NCBI GenBank assembly: GCA_010015805.1
Contig: ML978136.1
Location: 620,001 to 684,000 of the forward strand
Length of the DNA stretch: 64,000 nt
Direction: 5' to 3'
DNA from: Rhizodiscina lignyota
Lineage: Eukaryota; Ascomycota; Dothideomycetes; Aulographales; Rhizodiscinaceae
The notes under the pieces are model-generated. The model was given only the letters and a program-made list of their open reading frames with translations, was not told the origin of the DNA and did no database searches. A program made the translations under genes and the position numbers. Position 1 is the first letter of the stretch; each line of letters opens with the position of its first letter. Shown here one piece after another: positions 10,993 to 21,152 of the stretch.

Positions 10993-11658
10993 TCGTATGA
11001 AATCAACCGAAATTCATTCGAGAAGCGTTTCGGTAGTCGCGCTTTACGGTGGCGGCGGCCCACTCTATGTTATGACATTTCGCCGGACGGCAAGCGGTTC
11101 GCGTAGGCTCCATCCTGTAAGACGAGAGAGGAATGGTACGTGAACATTGAGCCACAGGGCCAGTAAGAGAAGGGAGTAGTAAAATCGTTCGAACGGCGTA
11201 ATAGTACGAAATTACTGAGTGGAGCACTGCGCGAGAAATTCAGCGATGTGCACCGGAAGCTCGAAAAGGCTTAAAGTTCCCAATTGGGCTCGAAGAAGGT
11301 TATAACGGGCTCCTCAAGCCCAAACTGGCGCTGAAATGGCCATGTGAAGTGTACTTGCATGCGTTTTGGGTCTTCCAAGGTTCTTGAAAAGAAGCCTGCG
11401 AAAATTGCGGGACGAACCTCAGTATTTCGCGGCAAGCTCACAGGAATGTTCCTTTGAGCAATAAGATCAATGGGGAAAACTGCCATTATTATGGATATCG
11501 AACTGATGAAGATTAGAACAGATTGAGATATGATGAATAGAGATTTTGTACCTCGTTTAAATCGTACATTTATTTATACACTATACATGTCGCTGTGGTA
11601 TCTTTCAATCTATGTGCCTTCCAGAACGCCATGGCAATGCATGATTGGAGAACCTGTT
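10993..11658. other. Intergenic between convergent genes
   Basis: 665 bp holding the 3' regions of the membrane-protein gene and MTO1. No coding signal seen; A/T-rich stretch near 11520-11590. Confidence 0.5.
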
Positions 11659-13796
11659 CTATGCAACCTCTAACACTCCCTGATTCCCTCTTACCTCCAG
11701 ATTTTCCCCTCTTAGACCTCCAACAACCCTATCTTTCCCATTCTTTCTCCTCTCCGCCTTTAACCACGCTAACAGTGTTAGAGCACCATTCATCGTGACT
11801 CCCTCTATCCTCCTCGCCATCCCAACACTCTCAGGCCGAACCTTGTCCAACAATGTCTTCTCCTCTGTACTCAACCCATGTACTTTGCCATAGTCTATAT
11901 CTAGCGGGAGCTCCAAGCCCTCATCTCTGAGGAAGACACGCATCGCTCCTTCTTGGCGCTCGACGTACGGCGCATATGCACCTTCAATGTCGACTCGTGC
12001 TCTTACGCGGGGCGAGAAGGACTTGATGTTGGGGATGGTATCGATAAGAGATGACGTGGTGATCGCTTCGTATGCGAGAAGCTCGAATGCGGAGCGCTTC
12101 ACCGTATCCGAACGAACTGGGAAGCCAGATTGTATCCAGGATGAGCTGCCCATTTTATGGGATTTGAGCAACTCGATGAGTTCCTGCATCCCCGCCTGCT
12201 CGTCGTTGAATTGAGCCCATCGTGTATCTCCAACTACGCCAGCCACCCGTCCCTTAGCTGTAAGTCGAGTATCTGCGTTATCAGCTCGAGACGACATCCG
12301 GTACTCGCTACGAGACGTAAACATTCTGTACGGTTCGCTGACGCCCTTTGTAATGAGGTCATCGATCATGATGCCGATGTATCCTTCGGTCCTGTCTATG
12401 ATCATTGGCGGTTTATCCTGCGCTGCGAGACCGGCATTGATTCCTGCAACGACCCCCTGTGCGGCAGCTTCTTCATAGCCTGTCGTTCCATTGATTTGGC
12501 CAGCAAGGAAGAGGCCTTGTATCGCTTTCGTCTCAAGCGTGCTACGTAATGAGCGTGGGTCGACATAGTCGTATTCGACCCCGTAGCCAGGCTGCAGCAT
12601 CGTCACGTTCTCCAAGCCTGAAATAGTCTTTAACATGGCTTCTTGTGCATCTGCTGGAACTGTCATTGATATCCCATTCGGATAGATGACATCCGTGTCA
12701 AAGCCTTCCGGCTCGAGCCATATGACGTGCTGAGTCTTGTCCTTGAAGCGGATGACCTTCGATTCCAGTGATGGGCAGTATCGGGGTCCTTTGACAGTCT
12801 CACGAATATGGATAGATTTGTCGAGATTGGCGCGGATAATGTCGTGCGTGGCGTCGTTCGTGTACGTCATATGACAGAGGAGCTGGTCTTTCACCGCGAC
12901 AGTGTCGTTCAGGTAGCTGAAAGGCATGGGAGGTTCGTCGCCTTCCTGAATCTGCAGATTTGAGAAATCAATCGTCTTCTTATCCAATCTCGGCGGTGTT
13001 CCCGTCTTTAGCCTCCCCAATTGAAAGCCTGCATCTCTTAAACTCTTGCTCAGTCCTGTCGTCGCTGCCTCTCCCATCCGTCCGGACGGATATGCTTGCA
13101 GCCCTATATGTATCTCTCCACCAAGAAATGTCCCGGTAGTGATCACAACGCTCTTGGCAGGAATGATCTCTCCGCTTTCCAATCTCACACCAGTGATCCT
13201 CCCATGCCTTCCCAGCTCCTGCTGTCCTTCTCTCTCCACAATGATATCCGCGACTTTTCCTTCCACCACACTCAACGCTCCACTCCCCATCGTCTTATAT
13301 TCCAACATCTCCTCTTTCATATATTCCTTATACAGCGATCTGTCGATCTGCGCACGTGGTCCCCATACGGCCGGCCCCTTTCGTCGATTCAGTACACGAA
13401 ACTGCACGCCTGCCTTATCCACAATCCTGCCCACAACGCCATCCAGAGCGTCAATCTCTCGCAGCATCGTGCCCTTGCCAATGCCGCCAAACGACGGGTT
13501 ACAGGAGCACACGCCGAGATTGTCGAGCGAAGGCGTGACCAGCGCGGTGCGTGCGCCGCTACGCGCAGAGGCGGCGGAGGCTTCAGTGCCAGCGTGGCCA
13601 CCGCCGATAACGACGACATCGTAGGGGCTAATTACGTTTGTGAGGACATTGTTCTGCGATTGTAGAGTGTATAAAGTGGAGCAGAGACATACCGAAGCTC
13701 GTTGGAGACCGTGGCGAAGGCACGGCGTAGGGGAAATTTGGACCGTACTCGAGGCGCATGGCCCCAGAGAGGTCGAGCACGTATGGCGAAAGCCAT
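11659..13796 (-). CDS. MTO1: MTO1, mitochondrial tRNA-modifying GidA/MnmG enzyme
   Basis: Two exons: 13693-13796 and 11659-13627, with a 65-nt intron (13628-13692, GTATGT...ATTAG), giving 690 residues. The first exon encodes an Arg-rich, acid-free mitochondrial presequence ([20 protein letters not shown]...), and the join reads straight into [17 protein letters not shown], the FAD-binding Rossmann motif (about residues 42-50). Reading through the intron also leaves a long open frame but gives a nonsense N-terminus. Later hallmarks are [42 protein letters not shown] (catalytic-loop signature) and SRSEYRM. The enzyme works with MSS1/MnmE to install the carboxymethylaminomethyl group on U34 of mitochondrial tRNAs. 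Length matches the family. Confidence 0.95.
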
Positions 13797-14244
13797 GTTG
13801 AGGTAAGTTATGCACAATTGGAAATTATTGCCAAAGGCTATTCCGCGGTCGTCCTGAGTTCGAGCTTTTGCGGAGTCGGCTAAACTTCGGATCACTTTCT
13901 TAATGGTCGAAATGGTGGTCAGGATTCTGCTCATTAGACCAAGACGATGGACTTTCACAATCAAGGCAAGCAGTAGGAGACACTATTGATCTCATATCTC
14001 ATACATACTCAGAGATACAGCAAATAGTTGTAGTGGAGGATGCCTAGAGATCCAGCGCGGCCCAGCCCGTGAACGCTCATAGACATAGTGTCAACGAAGT
14101 TAACGACAGCCGTTATGAGTGGAGAATGCGTAACCGGGATATCAATATTGACCTCCAGATCGCCAATTGCCTCCCCATTGCTTCATCCAAACGCCAAATG
14201 ATCCACCAATACAGATTTCAATCAAAGGCGTGTCTCAACAGACT
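13797..14244. other. Intergenic, no gene seen
   Basis: 450 bp between MTO1 (5' side) and RIM1 (3' side), both on minus. No coding features. Confidence 0.5.
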
Positions 14245-14910
14245 TTACGCAGCCGCGGCAGCTGGTTGCTCCTGTTCAGCCTCGGCCATATCTTCGGCTT
14301 GTGGGCGAGGTCGGCTGAGGACTTCGACGCTCCCTAGAGAAGAGAACCTGTCAGATATGTTCGGAACGATCGGTTTGAAAGGAAGTGTATAAAGCAGGTG
14401 TCTCAGGCTTCTATCCCATCTCTTGCCAAATACAGCATGATGCAAAGTTTGATATGAAACGTTCAATCACGTACTCTGAACAAGATTGAGAGCAGTTCTC
14501 TTCTTTCCTTCGGCGTCGTCGTAGGTGCTCATTGACGCGTTGGCCTCGCAGTGCATGAGTGTGCTATCAACCACACCATCAGCAATTGCTCTGTAACAGC
14601 TGCACAATCATTCCTCATCGAAATGAGCATACCCTTTAGGCAGACCCAGCACATAATCCCTCCTCGGGCCCTCATCGAAGCACGCGATCCTGTACCAGCT
14701 CGTTTGTGGGTTGTCGCGCGGTCCGCTGCTTACGCCCATCGCATAGCGCACCATCTCTCGTCCAGTACTAGTGTTAACGAGTTCAGGTTCGGCGGCAAGA
14801 CGTCCAATGAGGGTCATACGCGCCAGCGCAGAGCGCGGGGTTGTGGAGAAGGAGCGAGAGGCGGAGGAGAGCGCGGGGCGCATCGTGCGGAAAGTAGTGG
14901 AGGTGAGCAT
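14245..14910 (-). CDS. RIM1: RIM1, mitochondrial single-strand DNA-binding protein
   Basis: Three exons (14633-14910, 14475-14563, 14245-14333) with introns of 69 and 141 nt give 151 residues. The N-terminus is a mitochondrial presequence rich in Ser/Thr/Arg ending FSTTPRSALARM. The OB fold follows: MTLIGRLAAEPELV, SWYRIACFDEG, and across the first splice VLGLPKGTLMHCEANASMSTY, then TALNLVQRSVEVLSRPR across the second. These match the SSB/RIM1 family, which coats single-stranded mitochondrial DNA in replication and repair. The C-terminus is a short acidic/Ala tail. ATG 14910 is chosen because upstream in-frame Mets would add a non-targeting extension. It is divergent from LSC1, sharing a 350-bp promoter region. 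Confidence 0.92.
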
Positions 14911-15258
14911 TTTGAAGAAGTGAAATAGTATTGAGACGGACGAGAAGACTTGAAGCGAGTGGGGAGAAGTAGTTGAGGGGTGCTGTGAAAGATACGAGAG
15001 ACAGGGAAGACGCGATAAATGCATGATGCGACGCGACTGACTCTCGCGCGTTTGTAGGGGGGCGGATGTCGGCATGATGCCGGCATAATGTCGGCTCTTT
15101 CCCGTCTGAAGCTCCTTTAGCGCGCCAAGCTCGAAGTGACGGGATCGCCAGGCTTGCTCCGCAACATCGGCCAGTTATCGACAGAGAGTCTACTCTTCCC
15201 GCCTCTCTGCTTCGACTTCAGCTCCCTCTGTCTCTCCGAATCGAGAGCTTGCTTCAAG
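14911..15258. promoter_or_regulatory. Shared divergent promoter, RIM1/LSC1
   Basis: 348 bp separate the start codons of two divergent nuclear genes for mitochondrial proteins. No TATA box is obvious; pyrimidine-rich tracts precede both starts. Co-regulation is inference from layout only. Confidence 0.45.
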
Positions 15259-16491
<1,233 letters not shown>

Positions 16492-17069
16492 CGCGGAGCA
16501 TTCCCATTTCATGTCGAGTGGAAGGCCTGACAGATACTTTTACGGCCACTGCAACTCCTTTTGGCCATCATTTCCGCTGATGCGTTTTCGGCCCCCAACT
16601 GTATTGGACGGTTTGAGCTTGTCAAAGTAGTTCGTTTTGCCTCGGGTTCGCGGGTGGCTGCGAAGAACATGTATATTTTGGAATGAAAGATGCTTATGAA
16701 GTGGCAAACGGGCACGCTGCGGGTTAAGTTCTGATGCTGCCGGAGATAATAATGCGCATTCCATAAGCGGCCGCAGTGCGGAGTGCAGGTTTCTAAATGG
16801 GGCGCTGTCAAGTGCAAGTGGCCATCACGAGAGGATGGCCTGGGCCAAGTGGGCGGCTCGTCCCGCAGTCGGTCCAAAGTCTCGGATGATCAAATTTAGA
16901 TAGCTCAGCTGCCCGCCCACACCACATGTGGCCAGGGAAGACTGAGAGCCAGGTGCTGGGTGCCACCTTAAATCTTGACGCGCGCAGCTGAGCTCCAGCA
17001 TGCTACTGTTTTGCACTGTCGAAGAACTGAGTACGTGGATTTCGAGAAGCAAGCGCAAGCGCTGGCGCC
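16492..17069. other. Intergenic, no gene seen
   Basis: 580 bp between LSC1 and the DnaJ-C gene, both on plus. Short minus-strand frames only, no family features. Confidence 0.5.
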
Positions 17070-19340
17070 ATGACGACGACGATATCCGGCCTTGAAGAGG
17101 TCGTCGACGAGCTGAGCAGGGTCGATGCGAGGGCGTGCAAGCTGTATAAGACTTGCAAGGACTCGAGATTGCGCGCATTTGCCGACGAATGTAAGTATCC
17201 TAATCTTCCGGACAGGCGCACCCATGGTACTGATTCAACATCGCTGACTCAAACCCCACAGTGAAATCACTTCTCAAATGCATCGATATAGTCGCGGAAC
17301 AGATCGATAAATTCTCATTTCTTCGAAGCAGAGAGGGCGAGCCAAATCGAGCGAAGTTACAATGTCTATTGCGAGATTGCCAGAGCACGCTGTGGAGGCT
17401 CGAGGACTATCTGGCCAGGCACTTCGGGCCACGCGACCTGCCCCCACCACCGCTGAACGAGTCCCGCGATGTACAGGCGGAGCTGAAGAGCCGCAGAAAT
17501 GCTCTTCTTATGTGGATAGAGGATCTAGTCAATGAACCAGCTAGAGAGACTCCGAGAGCACTCCCGCCCAGTTCACCACCACCTGCTAGGAAGAGGACAC
17601 CACCTGCAACTTCAGCGGAACGATCGCCTGCAACACCGACCGCAGAAAAATACCAAGAAAAATACCACAGGAGACACACTAGCTATGGCGGTGGTGGCGT
17701 GCCTCTTCCGAGGCCGATCAATACAAATTTGAGGCCTCCATCTTCCGATGCAGGAAGCAGATCCGCGACCAGTCCTAAGGCGCCCCTAAGCCCATATCAA
17801 GCAACAGTGGAAGAAATTCCGGACGAAGGATCTCCAGAGGATGACGACAGATCTCCTTACGTATCAGAGTATCACATGACTCCGCCAGGTTCGTCATTCG
17901 AGGCCAGTTCGGAGTCGTCGGTTGCACAAGAGCCTTCCACCAAAGCGGTAGCGCCCAATTCAAAGAGCACGGACAGCTTTGATGCCCAAAGTTCTAGTAG
18001 TAATCAGGAAAAGAAGCAGGCACTGCCCAAGGTTGTTATGCCCGACATCAATCGCAAGACTTCATATAAAGACAAGCCATTCCTCAGCCCGCATGACGCT
18101 GTACCAAGACCTGATCAATCACGAGAAGAAGTGTGGCAAAGGCCAGAAGAGGACTTCCAGCTTTGGGACACAGACGACGACGAACTTGAGGAAGAACCCA
18201 TGGGTGCACGAACGCCATTCCGTGTGGAGAGCATGTCTGCTCAGAATACGCCGCGTGATAACATGCCGCCGCCGCCGCCGCCGCGACCACGGGCGCCCTC
18301 ACGTGCTCGCTCAGCGCAACAACAAGGAGACACCAGGTCAGGGAAGCAATCCCCTCGATATTCTCCCGGCCACTCCCCCTGGGTGAATACACAGTCATAC
18401 CCTGATGATGGCCGCTTTGTTGGAACTGGAGGAAAGGAGAAGTTCACCCCGCAGCCATCACCTCGGGACCCATCTAAGGAATATGTTTCTGCTCGACGGC
18501 CACGCGCAGCGACGCACACGCAAGGCGCTCCTTATCCTCCTGACGATGCCCCTTTCTATGCAGGCAGCAGTGCGTTCCATTTTATGACTGGTGCTGCGGA
18601 GGGCACTTTCAACGTCGACCCCCGGGATGTCTTCAACAAGTTCCTCGGTGGAGGAGGTACCTCCAACGACGATAGAGACATGTATAGTACTGCAAGCAAG
18701 GAGAAGGAGAAATCTGCTTCGGACTACGATGAGCGAAACTCCAGAACCGACCGAGGAAGTAGAGATGGAGAAGCGCCTCCTAAAGAAATTACGACGCAGA
18801 TCACTCTTGAAGAGTTCTTCAGTGGCACTAAACGCAAAATGAAGGTCACTGGGAAGGATTCCGGTAATCACAAGATTATTGAGCTTCCGATAAGGCCTGG
18901 CTTAAGGACGGGGGCCAAAATACGAGTCTCGGGCATTGAGATTGACCCGGACAGCCCTCTCGCTGAGATTAATTTCAGTATACAAGAGGTGAGCTTCTGA
19001 TTGATAGTCGATCCCGGGTTGATTACTGACCTTGAAGTAGAAACCTCATCCTAGGTTCACACGCCAAGGAGACGATCTCCATACTACGATTGACATAGAC
19101 TTATACGAATCTCTCTGTGGCTGGGAGCGCTACATAACGAGCATCTGCGGAAAGGACGTGCGCGTTCGAAGCACGACTCCAACAGGGCCAAAGTGGAAGG
19201 AGTGCTACGCAGGCCTCGGCATGCCGAAGAATAAGAAGCCCAGTGAGAGAGGCGATCTGTGGGTTGGTGTGAACGTCAGCTATCCCGCAGCTTTATCCGA
19301 GGAAAAGAGGAAGATGTTAAGGGATATTTTGAGGCCATGA
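17070..19340 (+). CDS. DnaJ C-terminal domain protein lacking a J domain
   Basis: Three exons (17070-17190, 17262-18988, 19041-19340) give 715 residues. Residues 1-100 are a predicted helical domain (ELSRVDARACKLYKTCKDS; LKSLLKCIDIVAEQIDKFS). Residues about 110-560 are a Pro/Ser-rich disordered region (PPSSPPPARKRTPP, a run of six prolines at about residue 320-340). The last 150 residues resemble the substrate-binding C-terminal domain of class II DnaJ/Hsp40: ITTQITLEEFFSGTKRKMKV, GLRTGAKIRVSG, and after the last intron DDLHTTIDIDLYESLCGW. No HPD-containing J domain and no CxxCxGxG zinc finger is present. Similar serine-proline-rich J-less proteins exist in other filamentous ascomycetes; whether it binds clients or Hsp70 is not known. 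Confidence 0.82.
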
Positions 19341-19786
19341 GTGGTCGATGGAGCTATATACTAATCATTTTCAATTTCTTGTAAGGTTTTGATTGATGGG
19401 CGTTTCTAGTTTACTCGTTGTACACATTCTCATTTCCAGCTTCAGCATAGCGACATGGCGTTGCACTGATTCTTTTCTAGTCTTCATAATACCCACTCGA
19501 TTATTTTGGTTCTCAGTTTTGAATCACTAGTTCGTAATTAACATCCTCGCATTGGCGCATGGTATGCGAACTCCAACGGTTACTGTTCTCCCATTTGTTC
19601 CCCTTTTATTTCAACGATTGCATAAACGCAGTAAATGGCGCACCTCGTCAACGCTTCCGTCTAGAATAAGTATAAAACTCTCTTTCCTCTCCTCTAATCT
19701 TTTCGAGGCGAAGTCAAAGCATAGTCACACAGCATCTCGAGCCATCGAAGTCGAGTACCATCAGTTTCCATCTCCAAACCCATCAA
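19341..19786. other. Intergenic with 5' region of secreted-protein gene
   Basis: 445 bp; contains the TATA-like element at 19671 and a CT-rich leader. No gene seen. Confidence 0.5.
19671..19677 (+). promoter_or_regulatory. TATA box candidate
   Basis: TATAAAA lies 116 bp upstream of the ATG of the double-psi beta-barrel gene and is followed by a CT-rich stretch, the usual arrangement of a strong fungal promoter. Confidence 0.5.
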
Positions 19787-20236
19787 ATGATCAAAATGCT
19801 CTTCATCCAACTCTTCTCCCTCATCGCCAGCATAGCCGCCACCTTCGCAACCCCAGTGGACCCTATGTCGATCCTCAATGTCGAACCCCTCCCGCTGAAC
19901 ATGTCGCTACCGCTCACCCTCCCCCGCCGCGACGCGCCCGTCTGCGGCAAAATGACCTACTACAACACCGGCCTCGGCTCGTGCGGCATCACAAACAACG
20001 ATGGCGAGAACCTGGTGGCTCTGGCCGATATACACCAAAGCGAGAAGTGCGGAAAGAACATCCGCATCACGCACTCGGACACAGGGACGAGCATCGATGC
20101 CCCCGTCCAGGACACGTGCCCGGTGTGCACGTATGCGTCGGGGGAGGAGAACGTCGTGGCAGACCTTTCACCGGCGCTGTTCAATGCACTGGGTGGTGGA
20201 GATGGGCATTTCCAGGGATGCTTTTACTTCTTGTAG
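19787..20236 (+). CDS. Small secreted double-psi beta-barrel protein
   Basis: A single-exon 149-residue protein. A signal peptide (MLFIQLFSLIASIAATFA) is followed by a short propeptide ending LPRRDAP, a possible KEX2-type site. The domain starts GKMTYYNTGLGSCGITNNDGENLVALA and ends TCPVCTYASGEENVVADLSPALFNALGG, the RlpA-like/barwin-type double-psi beta-barrel seen in fungal expansin-like and Asp f 7-type proteins. The DLSPALF block carries the conserved Asp. Members loosen or bind cell walls or act at the plant interface; catalysis is not established for most. Codon use is strongly C-rich at third positions, suggesting good expression. Confidence 0.88.
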   Translation: MIKMLFIQLFSLIASIAATFATPVDPMSILNVEPLPLNMSLPLTLPRRDAPVCGKMTYYNTGLGSCGITNNDGENLVALADIHQSEKCGKNIRITHSDTGTSIDAPVQDTCPVCTYASGEENVVADLSPALFNALGGGDGHFQGCFYFL

Positions 20237-21152
20237 GTATGATATTAGCTTCGCAGTGGCGGCGAGAACTCTTGCTGATGTAGTTGCAGGATGATTGTCG
20301 TTAATTTAGCGTTCTGTTGTGCGTTTCTTCCGCTGCTGGCAATAATTTTCGACATACTGTACTCTTTTTCTGAGCACTGGTGGGATGTTTTGGAAACTGT
20401 TGTGGTTGTGTATGCGGAGCTTTTCCTACTTGTTCTTCTTATTCCTCTTAACGGGCTGTTCGAATTTATAGAGGATGCCCGGGCAGTATGGCCTATGCTT
20501 AATTGAAATCGATTTGATAAATTAGGTATATGCAAACAGGTTACTGAACAACATCAGTGTGTAGCCTTGATGAATAACAAAACATACAAGTTTCTCAATA
20601 GTTCGCTATTATTTAGTACACTCCGAAGAACATAAAACTAAGCTTTCGGGGATAGTCAGCATTACCATGGACTATAAGAGCTATTAGGCCTCAGACGTTG
20701 CAGCTTGCCTAGTGGCGAAATATCTTGTCACTTCCAGTAGCAGCTTTTATCAAACGAGAGGACTCATCAAGAGGCTGGCGAAGGAGGCTGGTGGGCTGCA
20801 CTGCCATGTGCGCCACAGACGCAGGTTCCGGGCTGCGTACGTCACGGTGATCGCCAGGCGCGGCGCTCTCAATCAACGAGCATCGAGCAAGCCGTACGAC
20901 GCAACTACGCGGCCTTCGCAGCCAATTCCTCTTTCAGCCGCCCGCTTTACTTCTTATCACCACCACTATCACAGTCTCCACTCCCATCCACATATCTGTC
21001 AGTAGCTTCATCCTCTCTCGATCGTCTGGTTCCTCCTGCGCTCGCTTCTGGGCAGTCCGGGCACGCGCCCCCACTTACTCCGAAGTACTTGGCTTTGGAC
21101 GAACTGCTCGCTTCTTGTAATATTTTAGAGAAGAAGACACTATAATTTCGCC
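20237..21152. other. Intergenic, one tiny hydrophobic ORF
   Basis: 0.9 kb. An ATG frame of 71 codons (20291-20506, plus) is very hydrophobic with two possible membrane stretches but has no known relatives in my memory and lies in the 3' region of the previous gene; not called. The remainder is the 5' region of the MINDY gene with CT-rich tracts near 20940-21000. Confidence 0.45.

Noticed and set aside
13628-13815. Continuous MTO1 frame without the intron
   Set aside because: Gives an N-terminus without a targeting sequence; the spliced form gives a clean presequence joined at [10 protein letters not shown].
20291-20506. 71-codon hydrophobic plus ORF after the beta-barrel gene
   Set aside because: Very short, no family, lies in a likely 3' UTR; hydrophobicity alone is weak evidence.
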